Of a stretch of 64,000 nucleotides of DNA, positions 26,440 to 34,794 are shown piece by piece (within the stretch, counting starts at the first letter, position 1; the number at the start of each line of letters is the position of its first letter). The translations under genes were made by a program, and so were the position numbers. Below the pieces are notes generated by a model. That model was not told where the DNA came from, searched no databases, and was given only the letters and a program-made list of their open reading frames with translations. Where the stretch lies: contig CAMYLA010000026.1 of the NCBI GenBank assembly GCA_947259095.1, positions 1 through 64,000 on the forward strand, given 5' to 3'. This DNA comes from an uncultured Acidimicrobiaceae bacterium (lineage in GTDB: Bacteria > Actinomycetota > Acidimicrobiia > Acidimicrobiales > SZUA-35).

Positions 26440-27830
26440 TGGAGTGGTTGGCACTGTTCGCAACCTTCATTGTGGTCGCGGTTCTGGCCGCAATGTATGC
26501 GGTCAAGAGTCTCATCATCATTTGTCCCCCAAACCGGGTGGCCGTGGTTTCCGGTCGTACCCGAGTCCTCAGCGACGGCCGCAAGGTCGGCTACCGGGTG
26601 ATCAAGGGAGGTCGGACGGTTCGAATCCCCCTGGTCGAGAAGGTGGACTACATGGATCTGAACACGATCCCCATCGAGGTATCGGTCACCAACGCCTATT
26701 CGAAGGGTGCGATCCCACTCGATGTGCAGGGGGTGGCCAATATCAAGGTCGCCAGCCGGGAGGGTGTGCTCGAGAATTCGGTGGAGCGGTTCCTCGGTCG
26801 GCCGTCGGAATACATCCAGCAGATCGCCAAGGAGAACCTGGAGGCCAACCTCCGCGGCGTCCTGGCAACGCTGACCCCTGAAGAGGTCAACGAGGATCGG
26901 CTCAAGTTCGCCCAGACCCTCATCGACGAGGCCGACGACGACATCCGTACCCTCGGCCTCGAACTGGATGTGCTGAAGATCCAGAACGTGACCGACCAGG
27001 TCGGCTACCTGGAGGCGGTGGGACGGCGCCGAACCGCCGGCGTGCTCCGGGAGGCCAGGGAAACCGAGGCGGACCAGGCCGCGGAGGCGGAGGAGGCCGA
27101 GGCCACCGGGCGTCAGCGGGCCGAACTGGCCCGGGTCCAGGCCGACCTCATCATCGCCGAGCAGGAGAACAAGCTTCGGGTCCGCACCGCGGAGCTCGAC
27201 GCCGAGGCCATGGCTTCGGAGAAGGAGGCCACGGTGGCCGGTGAGAAGGCCCGTGTCATCGCCGAGCAATCGTTGGAGGGTGAGCGGATCGAGTTGCAGA
27301 AGCGCAAGCTCGAGGCCGACATCGTCGCCCCGGCCCGAGCCGAACGAGAGGCGATGGAGCTCAAGGCTCGGGGCCATGCGGCGACGATCATCGAGGACGG
27401 CAACGCCACCATCGCGGTGTTCGAGAAGATGGCCGCCGAATTCGATGCCGCAGGGCCAAACGCCTATGACGTGATGGTCCTCAGCATGCTGCCGGAGCTG
27501 GTCCACCGGATAACCGAGACCGTCGCCAACATCGACATCGACAAGCTGACGATTATCGACGGTGGCGGCTCGGGGGGCTCCGGCGGCCTGGCCGGTCTTG
27601 CCGGCCAGATGCCGGCGGCGGTGATCTCGATCGTGGAACAGATCGAGACCGCAACCGGGGTCAACATTCTCCATGCGCTGGCCCCGCCCGGTGGCGACAA
27701 CGGGTCCCACGCCGGAGCGAACCTACCGGCCGAGCTTGCCATCGGCGACGACGACCCGGCCGAGTTGGCCATCGGCGACGACGACCCGGCCGAGTTGGCC
27801 ATCGGCGACCACGATCCGGCCGAGTCGTAG
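26439..27830 (+). CDS. flotillin-like SPFH domain protein
   Basis: A 463-residue protein with one N-terminal membrane helix (LALFATFIVVAVLAAMYAV), an SPFH domain (about 40-200; IPLVEKVDYMDLNTIPIEVS, LDVQGVANIKVASREGVLEN) and a long Ala/Glu coiled coil (about 200-330; EADQAAEAEEAEATGRQRAE). The C-terminal third keeps the flotillin block AEFDAAGPNAYDVMVLSMLPELVHRITETVANI. Flotillins scaffold ordered membrane regions. The start ATG overlaps the NfeD stop, with AGGAGAGGAG just upstream. The tail is a Gly/Ala segment ending in three perfect or near-perfect copies of PAELAIGDDD, which are not part of the family and are acidic, possibly a protein-binding tail. Confidence 0.92.
   Translation: MEWLALFATFIVVAVLAAMYAVKSLIIICPPNRVAVVSGRTRVLSDGRKVGYRVIKGGRTVRIPLVEKVDYMDLNTIPIEVSVTNAYSKGAIPLDVQGVANIKVASREGVLENSVERFLGRPSEYIQQIAKENLEANLRGVLATLTPEEVNEDRLKFAQTLIDEADDDIRTLGLELDVLKIQNVTDQVGYLEAVGRRRTAGVLREARETEADQAAEAEEAEATGRQRAELARVQADLIIAEQENKLRVRTAELDAEAMASEKEATVAGEKARVIAEQSLEGERIELQKRKLEADIVAPARAEREAMELKARGHAATIIEDGNATIAVFEKMAAEFDAAGPNAYDVMVLSMLPELVHRITETVANIDIDKLTIIDGGGSGGSGGLAGLAGQMPAAVISIVEQIETATGVNILHALAPPGGDNGSHAGANLPAELAIGDDDPAELAIGDDDPAELAIGDHDPAES
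27727..27827 (+). repeat. 30-bp in-frame tandem repeat at flotillin C-terminus
   Basis: Three 30-base units encode PAELAIGDDD, PAELAIGDDD and PAELAIGDHD, followed by a partial fourth (PAES) before the stop. The units are nearly identical in DNA, which implies recent expansion, so copy number may vary between strains. Confidence 0.85.
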
Positions 27831-27892
27831 CCCGGCCCGGGGGCCAGGGGCGCCGACTCGAACCGCTGACCGGCGGAATCTAGGATCGGGCG

Positions 27893-28393
27893 ATGACCAA
27901 CCCGCCAACGTCGCTCATCCCGGACGAGACCATGGATCGGGTCGGCCACCTGCTGGCCGACCCGGTCACCGTGATCATCGATCGCCGCGAGTCCCAGCGG
28001 TACGCCCTTGCGGTCGATGACCGGAACCCGGTCTATTTCGATGAGACCGCGGCCAAGGCGGCCGGGCACCGGACGATCATCGCCCCGCCGACCTTCATCA
28101 CCCATGCCATCGTCCCGCCACGGGCCAACGACCAGACCCGTGAGGACGGGCTGTGGCGGGATGGCGCCGGGGTCCGGCTCGAGGTGAAGCGGATGATGTT
28201 CGGGGGCGAGGAGTGGGACTTCCTGGAGCCGGTCTGTGTCGGCGACCGGATCACCGCCGAAACCCGGTTGGCCGGGCTGGATCAGAAGGAGGGCTCGAAG
28301 GGTCCGTTCGTCCGGGTCGTGCGGGAAACCACGTTCACCAATGCCGATGGCGAAATCGTTGCCCGGTCACGCCAGATCGGCATTGCCCGATGA
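27893..28393 (+). CDS. MaoC-like dehydratase, N-terminal hot-dog subunit (FAS1-like dehydratase domain)
   Basis: A 166-residue hot-dog protein of the MaoC_dehydrat_N type, with RYALAVDDRNPVYFDETAAKAAGHRTIIAPPTF, the block found in HadA/HadC-like subunits and in mesaconyl-CoA hydratase-like proteins. It generally lacks the catalytic Asp/His hydratase motif and pairs with a MaoC partner. Here the partner overlaps by ATGA at 28390, so a heterodimeric enoyl-CoA or hydroxyacyl hydratase is likely. The substrate is unknown; a role in fatty-acid or branched-chain acyl-CoA metabolism is inferred. Confidence 0.85.
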   Translation: MTNPPTSLIPDETMDRVGHLLADPVTVIIDRRESQRYALAVDDRNPVYFDETAAKAAGHRTIIAPPTFITHAIVPPRANDQTREDGLWRDGAGVRLEVKRMMFGGEEWDFLEPVCVGDRITAETRLAGLDQKEGSKGPFVRVVRETTFTNADGEIVARSRQIGIAR

Positions 28394-28833
28394 CCGCCGC
28401 CGAGCCTGGAGCGGGCCGACCCCAACTGCGGATCGGCGATGTGGAGGTCGGCCGGCAGCTCCCGGTGATGACCAAGAACGCATCGCGGGTCCAGCTGTTC
28501 CTCTACAGTGCGGCCAGCTTCAACCCCCACCGGATCCACTACGACCGCGACTACGCCGCGGTCGAGGGTCACCCCGACGTGTTGGTTCACGGTCCACTCC
28601 AGGGCTCATGGCTGACCCAGTTCCTCACCGATTGGATCGGTCCGCTCGGCCGGCTGCAATCGGTGACCTGGCAGAATCGGGCCAGCGCCATGCCAGAACA
28701 GGATCTGGAGTTTCACGGCCGGGTCACCGCGGTGGACCAGGCGGCGGGCACGGTGGCGCTGGAGGTGTGGGAGCAAACCGCCGACGGCCGAGTGCTGATG
28801 CCGGGAACGGCAACGGTCCTGCTGCCGGTCTGA
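28390..28833 (+). CDS. MaoC-like hydratase, catalytic hot-dog subunit
   Basis: A 147-residue MaoC-fold protein. The hydratase-2-like motif is seen in YSAASFNPHRIHYDRDYA, where Asn/His replaces the usual D-x-N-P-x-H pattern in part (N-P-x-x-I-H-x-D is kept). LVHGPLQGSWLTQFLTDWIG follows, as in HadB-type subunits. ATG 28390 overlaps the upstream stop. With the preceding gene it should form the two halves of one hydratase. The modified first position of the motif is worth noting when assigning activity. Confidence 0.85.
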   Translation: MTAAEPGAGRPQLRIGDVEVGRQLPVMTKNASRVQLFLYSAASFNPHRIHYDRDYAAVEGHPDVLVHGPLQGSWLTQFLTDWIGPLGRLQSVTWQNRASAMPEQDLEFHGRVTAVDQAAGTVALEVWEQTADGRVLMPGTATVLLPV

Positions 28834-28888
28834 ACGCCCGACCGTTGTCGGATCGGTGGGCGAACCCCGGCGCCCGACCGCAACCGGA

Positions 28889-30634
28889 TCAGGTCGGGGG
28901 GCCGGGAACGCCGGATGGGGTGGTCCCCGCGGCTCCCGCGGTTCCGTTGCCGCCGCCGACCCCGGCCCCGGGGGCCGCATCGGACCTGGGCGTGGCATCG
29001 GGCGGCGGCGCCGCATGGGACTGGGCCGTGGCATCGGGCCGGGTCGCGGCGTCGCCTGGACTCCCGGCATCCGCCGATGCCGGAGCGGCTACCGCGGCGG
29101 CCGGTTGTGGGCCCGCGCTCGGCGGCGGCGGGGGTTGGTTGCCGCCCCAGGGACCGCCGGGCGGGGTCGGCCTGGCCGGGCGGCGCCGGAGCAGGGCCCG
29201 GACACCGATCCACAGCAACACCAGCAGCGGCACCAGGATCAGCAGCGGCACCAGGAAGCCGAGCACCACCACCAAGGCGGTCCACAGCCCGCCGAGGATG
29301 GCGACCGCAGTGGAGAACCCGTCACTGAAACCGGGCGGACGGTCGGCCTCGAAGACCCGGATCTCATAGGCGACCTGGGTGCTGACCGACGGCCCGACCT
29401 GCTCCGGGCTGACCCCGTCGGTCGGCACCGCGGTGACCCTGGTCCGCAACCGCAGATCCCGCTCCGGCTCGATCTCGGTGGCCACCAGCACGGCCTGGCC
29501 TGGGGCCAACTCGTCGAGTGAGCCGAACACCTCGATCAGCTCCGTTTCACCGTCGATCTCCAGCACGGTGTCGGTCAGCGTGATGTCGGTCAGCGTCTGG
29601 TCACCCTGGTTGATGATGTCGAAACAGACCGTGGTCTTGGAACCGGCTTCGATGGCGCCCTGGTCCTGGCCGGGGCAGGATGCACCGGTGTCGTGGCCGT
29701 CGTAGGTCGACACCCGCAGTTCGATGGCGTTGTCGACCCGATCCTGGGTCAGCAACAGGGTGATGGTTGCCAGGTCGACCCGATCCTCCAGGGTCCGCAG
29801 TTGGCCCCGCATGACCTCGAGGTTGCTCTCACGATCGAGGAGGAGCCGTTCGATCTCGGCGTAGTCCTCGAGCGAAGGTGCGGCCTCGAGGGCGGCCCGC
29901 AATCGCTCGACTCCCAGTTCGGCCACCTGGATCCGGCTCTCCAGGTCGACGATCCGTTCGGTGACATCGTCGGTGGTGACGCTCTGATTCCGCAGCTCAC
30001 CGACCGCGCCGAGCTGTTCCAGCGCCCGGTTGAAATCGTCGGGGAGCACCTTGAAGGTGAGTTGTGAGCTGGCCTGTGGCCCGCCGGTGGTCTCCTGGCC
30101 GAACAGGAAGCCGCCCATCCCCTCGATGATCGAGGTGGCCTCGGCACTGGCCGCGGCCACATCGTCCACGCCGACGGTCACGAACGCGGTGAAGATCAGC
30201 TTGCGACCGAGGTCGGCCGCGGTGGGGGTGACACTGGTGCCACCGGCCCCGAGGGGGTTGTCGGCACTGCCATCGGCCGGCGTGGGCGCCTCGGCGTCGA
30301 GATCGCCATCGGCCATGGCGTCGCCCTCCTCCATGGCCGCCTCGTCTTCGGCCCCGTCGAATGATTCGGCCGCCGTCGTCGCCGGGGCGGGCTCGCCGGC
30401 CTCGACGCCGCCGGCATTCCGTTCGGCGTCCTCGCCACCTGCCATGTCGGCGTCGACCGACGCGGCCTCGGTCTCCGAGGCGCTGTCGTCGTCGTCGCCG
30501 CTGCAGGCCGCCGCCGCCAGGAGCAGGGCGCCGAGCAGCACCAGCAGCCTGATCGGGCCCGACAATCGACGCCCCAACAATCGATGCCCCGCCACTCGAC
30601 CGGGGCCGGTGTTCTGCCTTCGAGCGCTGTCCAT
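28889..30634 (-). CDS. DUF4349 domain lipoprotein with C-terminal membrane anchor
   Basis: A 581-residue exported protein. A basic N-terminus, hydrophobic segment and lipobox (LLLAAAACSG) are followed by an acidic, low-complexity linker of about 100 residues. The DUF4349 domain comes next (KLIFTAFVTVGVDDVAAAS, GGFLFGQET, LTFKVLPDDF, NQSVTTDDVTERIVDLESRI, a predicted coiled coil, then LERLLLDRE-like text and DLATITLLL). A DUF11-like beta domain with CPGQDQ and TVCFDIINQGDQTLTDI follows, then a membrane helix (LWTALVVVLGFLVPLLILVP) and a Pro/Ala/Gly tail. ATG 30634 is chosen since it opens the signal peptide. Function in the envelope is not known. Confidence 0.85.
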   Translation of the reverse strand: MDSARRQNTGPGRVAGHRLLGRRLSGPIRLLVLLGALLLAAAACSGDDDDSASETEAASVDADMAGGEDAERNAGGVEAGEPAPATTAAESFDGAEDEAAMEEGDAMADGDLDAEAPTPADGSADNPLGAGGTSVTPTAADLGRKLIFTAFVTVGVDDVAAASAEATSIIEGMGGFLFGQETTGGPQASSQLTFKVLPDDFNRALEQLGAVGELRNQSVTTDDVTERIVDLESRIQVAELGVERLRAALEAAPSLEDYAEIERLLLDRESNLEVMRGQLRTLEDRVDLATITLLLTQDRVDNAIELRVSTYDGHDTGASCPGQDQGAIEAGSKTTVCFDIINQGDQTLTDITLTDTVLEIDGETELIEVFGSLDELAPGQAVLVATEIEPERDLRLRTRVTAVPTDGVSPEQVGPSVSTQVAYEIRVFEADRPPGFSDGFSTAVAILGGLWTALVVVLGFLVPLLILVPLLVLLWIGVRALLRRRPARPTPPGGPWGGNQPPPPPSAGPQPAAAVAAPASADAGSPGDAATRPDATAQSHAAPPPDATPRSDAAPGAGVGGGNGTAGAAGTTPSGVPGPPT

Positions 30635-30798
30635 GTCGCTTGATCCCTTCGATGCACCGACCACGAAACCATCGGCCGGAACCCCCTGTGTGCAAGTGAG
30701 ACGCTCAAGTTCAGCCCACGGGTTCCGACCAGGACGTCGACGTAACCCGATCGCAATGGCCGGGTCGGGCGACACCGCCGGGCCGAGGACACGGCGGG

Positions 30799-31302
30799 CT
30801 ACCGGCCCTCCAGCAACTCCAGCAGCTCCGGGTCCCGGGGGATGATCAACGGCCGCCAGCCCGATCCGATATGGCCGATCACGTCGGCTCGGGAGCGCAC
30901 GATGAAGTCGGCGACCCCTCGGCCGAAGCTGACCGAGCGGTTGCGCACCGCGTCGCCGAAGCGACGCCATGCCACCCAGCGGGAATAGCCAAGTGGCCCC
31001 AGCGACGGGAGCATGGCCTCGTCGCCACTGACCGCCTGCTCGGTGGAGGTTCGATAGAGGGCCTCGATGAAATACATCCCACACCGCTGCTGGGAGTGCT
31101 GGAAGAGGTCGAGCGGATTGGCCGAGGCGGTGACCACATCGTGAACGAGTGAATCGTAGACCCGGCGCTCGAAGGCCGCCCCGGCCAGGAGTCGGCGGAG
31201 CTGGGGCACATAGTCGTCGTCGGTCAGTCGATGTTGCAGGCAGCGAGCCCGCAACCCGTCACCGACCTCGAGCCGGTGTCTCTGATGACCCATCGTCGTC
31301 AC
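30799..31302 (-). CDS. hypothetical protein, 167 residues
   Basis: A soluble, Arg-rich, mainly helical protein (MGHQRHRLEVGDG near the start; DDYVPQLRRLLAGAAFERRVYDSLVHDVV; SQQRCGMYFIEALYRTSTEQA; LLELLEGR at the end). No family is recognised. Of several in-frame starts, GTG 31302 has GGAGG at five bases; ATG 31293 is the alternative. A good sigma-70-like promoter lies about 185 bases upstream (31486-31515), indicating a separate transcript with a long leader, or a start further upstream. Confidence 0.65.
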   Translation of the reverse strand: MTTMGHQRHRLEVGDGLRARCLQHRLTDDDYVPQLRRLLAGAAFERRVYDSLVHDVVTASANPLDLFQHSQQRCGMYFIEALYRTSTEQAVSGDEAMLPSLGPLGYSRWVAWRRFGDAVRNRSVSFGRGVADFIVRSRADVIGHIGSGWRPLIIPRDPELLELLEGR

Positions 31303-31485
31303 CACTCCCTCCAGTCGACCGCACCGTTTGCGTCCTCGGCGCCCATGAGGACGCCGGTTTTCGATTCCCGGTGACAACGACAGAGCCAGGGGCTCGGTTG
31401 ATACCTCGAACCGGACGTCCACCTCCGATCGTGGGAATGTGGCGCTGTGGGTCGAGCTTGCGGCGTCGCCGTGTCTGTTGAACGA

Positions 31486-31515
31486 ATAGTATTTCTATGG
31501 ATCTGAACCGGTCAA
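31486..31515 (-). promoter_or_regulatory. sigma-70-like promoter for the hypothetical gene
   Basis: On the minus strand TTGACC (31510-31515) and TACTAT (31486-31491) are separated by 18 bases in a locally AT-rich patch, one of the best -35/-10 pairs in the window. It faces the hypothetical gene ending at 30799. Confidence 0.55.
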
Positions 31516-31557
31516 GCGCTGCGGGCCGATGCGGCCTGTCGGCGACGGGCCGGGTGC

Positions 31558-31881
31558 TCAGCAGGGATTCCGCAGCGCCACCGGCAGCCGGCCGGTGAGC
31601 TTCAGCAGGTAGTCCCGCACCTCGTTCCACCGGGCGCTGTGGCCGCGGCCGATGAAACCGGTGGCGATGATGTCGTCCCGGAGTCTCAGCGCAGCCCGGC
31701 GGGGACCGATGGCGGCCTGGGTCACCCCGGGCCGAACCCGACCGTAGAGCGGCGACGCCTTGAACACCTCCACCGCCCGATTCGGATTGGCGCCTCGACC
31801 AAGGCCCTCCTCGAGCAACACCCACGGAGCGTGCAGGACCGGGCGATGGCGCTCGTCAGGAGACAGCACCGCATCGACCAC
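31558..31881 (-). CDS. hypothetical protein, possibly 5'-truncated
   Basis: A frame of 107 codons from GTG 31881, ending GRLPVALRNPC. The segment ATGFIGRGHSARWNEVRDYLLKLTG looks like a compact helical domain, but I do not recognise it. Coding-like sequence continues upstream in frame to a TGA at 31975-31977 (FVHERVDFQRPTDVV) without any ATG, GTG or TTG, and another frame looks coding just before that, so the gene may have lost its 5' end by frameshift or truncation. No ribosome site is seen at GTG 31881. Confidence 0.4.
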   Translation of the reverse strand: MVDAVLSPDERHRPVLHAPWVLLEEGLGRGANPNRAVEVFKASPLYGRVRPGVTQAAIGPRRAALRLRDDIIATGFIGRGHSARWNEVRDYLLKLTGRLPVALRNPC

Positions 31882-32107
31882 GTCGGTGGGGCGCTGGAAG
31901 TCGACCCGCTCATGGACAAAATCGGCGCCACCCCGCTGTACACATCGGTGCCGACCTCTCGGGTCTGCTTGACCTCATCGTGGACGAAGCAACTGAACGT
32001 AAGACTGCTACGAAAAGTTACCACGGCAGGAGAATCGGGCAGGAGAATCACGCAAGGAGCACCGTAGAGGGGCGTTCCGGGGCCACCCGATGGCATACTC
32101 GGCCACG

Positions 32108-32518
32108 ATGGACACTGCAGAGACCGTGTACGAAGCCGTCGGCGGCGAACCATTCTTCAACGAGCTGGTCGAGCGGTTCTACGCCGGGGTGGCGGCCGAT
32201 CCCGAGCTGCTGGCCATGTACCCGAAACCCGACGACCTCGCCGATGCCAAGAAGCACCTGGCGCAGTTCCTGGTCCAGTACTGGGGAGGTCCGACCACCT
32301 ACAGCGACTCCCGGGGCCACCCCCGGCTTCGGATGCGGCACATGCCGTTCCGGATCGGCCCCGCCGAGCGCGATGCCTGGCTCCGGCACATGACGGCGGC
32401 GGTGGCCGGCGCCGTTGACCTCGACCGGGCGATCGCCGGCCGGTTGCTCGACTACTTCGACATGGCGGCTCAACACCTGGTCAACGCCGAGCCCGGCGCC
32501 GGACAGCAGACAGGCTGA
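32108..32518 (+). CDS. glbO: group II truncated haemoglobin
   Basis: A 136-residue 2-on-2 globin closely resembling mycobacterial GlbO. The segment HLAQFLVQYWGGPTTYSD followed by RGHPRLRMRHMPFRIG and RDAWLRHM contains the group II signature, including the proximal histidine region and the conserved Trp. It should bind haem and O2 or react with peroxide and nitric oxide in the cytosol. ATG 32108 aligns with the GlbO N-terminus (YEAVGG block); ATG 32090 is an alternative. It stands alone, convergent with the OmpA-family gene and only four bases from its stop. Confidence 0.92.
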   Translation: MDTAETVYEAVGGEPFFNELVERFYAGVAADPELLAMYPKPDDLADAKKHLAQFLVQYWGGPTTYSDSRGHPRLRMRHMPFRIGPAERDAWLRHMTAAVAGAVDLDRAIAGRLLDYFDMAAQHLVNAEPGAGQQTG

Positions 32519-32522
32519 CCGG

Positions 32523-34427
32523 CTACAAACCGCGGTCGATGACGAATTCGATGCGGCGGTTGAGCGCCCGACCTTCGGGGGTCTCGTTGTCGGCGACCGG
32601 GTTGGTGGCGCCGTCGCCTCTGGTCGAGAGGTTGTCGGCATTCACGCCGTTGGCCACCAGCTCGGCCCGGACCGCATTGGCCCGCTGAAGCGACAACTCG
32701 AAGTTGTAGACGTCGGTGCCGGTGGCGTCGGTGTGGCCGACGACGATGGTCTGCCACTCGGGGCGGGCGTTGAGCACAGCCGCCAGGTCGGCGATGGCCG
32801 TCCCGCCACCGACCAGCTCGTCGCTGTTCACGTCGAACAACACCGCATCGTCGATGGTGATCAGACCGCTGGGGAGCGGTGCCCCCTCGACGACGGCCAG
32901 CTCGTCGACCAGTTCGAGGCCGGCATCGCCGACATCTGCGAATTCGGCCATCAACCGATCGGCGGTGGCCTGATCGGCGACGTCGCCCCGGAGGATGACC
33001 CGACCGGACTCGATGACGGCCGAGGCCCCACCGCTGGCGGGATCGAACAGCGATTCCTCGGCCGAGGGCGCCTCACCGGAGCCGCCGCCGTCTTCGGGCA
33101 TCGCCGCCGACAGCTGGGCCCGGATGGTGAAGTCGCCGCTCGGGTCGTGCATCTCGACGTAGTGCCCGGCCTTGTCGTTGAGGATCGTCTCCAGCTCCAA
33201 CGGTGTGATCGTGGTACAACCGATGTCGGCGTTGTTCAGGGCACCGAAGTCGACCACGATGCCGCCCTTGACCCCGGCCGGGCCGACATGGATGTGTCCG
33301 TCGTAGGGGGAGCCGATCTGCTCGGCGGTGACGTTGTAGCAGATCTCGCCGGTCTCGGGCTGGAACCGCAGCTCGGCAACACCGGTTGACGCCGACACGC
33401 CGCTGGGGTCGTCCATCATCACGTCGATGGCGATCGGCTCCGAAAGCGGGCCGCTGGTTGTCTCCTCGGCGTCGGCCTGGCCGTCGCCCTGATCGGTGTC
33501 GATGGCGACATCACCGGCGTTCTGGGCGGTGGCGTCGTCGTCCCGCAGCAGGAAGTAGATTGCGGCCAGCCCGGCGAGCAACAGGGCCACCAGGCCGAGC
33601 AGCGGGAGCAGACGGCTTCGGTTGCCGTCGTGCGATTCCTGGGCCGGGCCGGCCGGTACCCGCCCGCTGGTGGTCGCCCGACGGTGGGCGACCGGTCCGG
33701 CGGCCATCGGGTTGCGACCGTTCGTGGGCTGGGAGCGGGGGCGGGCCGGAGTGCCGGGCTCATCGCCGGACTGCCGGGCGCTCCTCGAGACCGGCGGCGG
33801 ATAATTGGAGGTCTGCTGACCCGATCCGGCCGGGCCGAGAGCCGGGTCGGCCACCGCGGCGGCACCGAGCTGGCGGGAGGCCCCCGCGGCCGCCGACTGC
33901 TGCACGGTGGCGGTGCTGGTGGCGTCGAGCCATGGCCCCCAACCGCCTTCGACCAGGTCCGTCTCCTCCTTCTTGAGGATGGCGATCAACGATTGGCGAT
34001 CGACCCGACTGCCGTAGCGGTCCGCAATCGAGGCCAGAACCGCCCATGCGGTGGGAGCCAGCAGTCCGGCGGCGCTGCGCTCGCTGATACCCGCTTCGCC
34101 GGAGATCACCGAGGCGACCTTCTGGCGGCCCTCACCCAGCAGGGTGTTGACCAGTTGGGTCCCCACCGGCTCGTAGAGGCGGGCCTCGACCGCGGCCCCC
34201 GGGTCTTGGAGTGGGCCGGTCTCGATCGAGCGAAGCGAGTTCAGGATGGTGACGGACCGGTCGGGATCATCGGCCCACTCGCTGAGCCGGGACACGAACA
34301 CCGGCACACCGAGAACCGCACCGTTCCCGGCGGCTTGTTCGGACTCGATACGAAACTGGGAGGCAAGGGCCCGAGTACAGGACCTGCTCTCCAGTAACGT
34401 AACGACCTCTTCGAACAGCTCTGCCAT
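32523..34427 (-). CDS. DUF937-CHRD-BON/OmpA multidomain envelope protein
   Basis: A 634-residue protein. Residues about 1-180 resemble the DUF937/YidB helical domain (TQLVNTLLGEGRQKVASVISGEAGIS...SAAGLLAPTAWAVLA). A Pro/Arg linker and one membrane helix (LLPLLGLVALLLAGLAAIYFLL) follow. Outside lie a CHRD domain (ELRFQPETGEICYNVT, GHIHVGPAGVKGGIVVDF), a BON-like module (SGRVILRGDVADQATADRLM) and a C-terminal OmpA peptidoglycan-binding domain (TIVVGHTDATGTDVYNFELSLQRANAV, RRIEFVI). It probably links the membrane to the cell wall. CGGAGAATCG precedes ATG 34427. The combination of DUF937 with CHRD and OmpA is unusual. Confidence 0.85.
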   Translation of the reverse strand: MAELFEEVVTLLESRSCTRALASQFRIESEQAAGNGAVLGVPVFVSRLSEWADDPDRSVTILNSLRSIETGPLQDPGAAVEARLYEPVGTQLVNTLLGEGRQKVASVISGEAGISERSAAGLLAPTAWAVLASIADRYGSRVDRQSLIAILKKEETDLVEGGWGPWLDATSTATVQQSAAAGASRQLGAAAVADPALGPAGSGQQTSNYPPPVSRSARQSGDEPGTPARPRSQPTNGRNPMAAGPVAHRRATTSGRVPAGPAQESHDGNRSRLLPLLGLVALLLAGLAAIYFLLRDDDATAQNAGDVAIDTDQGDGQADAEETTSGPLSEPIAIDVMMDDPSGVSASTGVAELRFQPETGEICYNVTAEQIGSPYDGHIHVGPAGVKGGIVVDFGALNNADIGCTTITPLELETILNDKAGHYVEMHDPSGDFTIRAQLSAAMPEDGGGSGEAPSAEESLFDPASGGASAVIESGRVILRGDVADQATADRLMAEFADVGDAGLELVDELAVVEGAPLPSGLITIDDAVLFDVNSDELVGGGTAIADLAAVLNARPEWQTIVVGHTDATGTDVYNFELSLQRANAVRAELVANGVNADNLSTRGDGATNPVADNETPEGRALNRRIEFVIDRGL

Positions 34428-34759
34428 CGATTCTCCGAAACGCCCAGTCGCAACTCTGCCGAACCGCGGCAAAGAACTCCGAGCCCGGCCGCCGTGCTCA
34501 CCGTAACTGTAGCGCAACACTCCGGTCGTTTCGCCAATGTTGTCCACGTTTGTAGTGTCTTGTCCGGCGACCACACCGGCCCGGGCGACACCGACAGACC
34601 CCAGCGGCAGAAGCATCTCGGCGGGTCACCGAACGGGCGGGCCGCCGGCCTGCGCCTCGTCTCCCGAATGTCACCATGGGCCGCGCTGTCAACGCAAATA
34701 CCTCATCGCGATACATGACGATCGACATATCTGCGGTTGATGGGACGCCACCCAATCGG
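34428..34759. other. intergenic region upstream of probable small RNA
   Basis: About 330 bases with no supported gene. It contains the OmpA-family gene promoter on the minus strand and an AT-richer patch at 34690-34740. Short frames on both strands lack ribosome sites. Confidence 0.4.
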
Positions 34760-34790
34760 TTGACAGCGAGCCGGGAGCCCGGTGTAAGGT
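34760..34790 (+). promoter_or_regulatory. sigma-70-like promoter of putative small RNA
   Basis: A perfect TTGACA at 34760-34765 is followed after 19 bases by TAAGGT (34785-34790), which keeps the TAxxxT core of actinobacterial -10 boxes. Spacing is slightly long. No gene start follows, but a structured region with a terminator does. Confidence 0.5.
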
Positions 34791-34794
34791 ACAC

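Noticed and set aside
28236-29369. 377-codon plus-strand ORF after the MaoC genes
   Set aside because: Pro/Ala/Gly-rich frame that is antisense to the Pro/Ala tail of the DUF4349 lipoprotein; no start signal.
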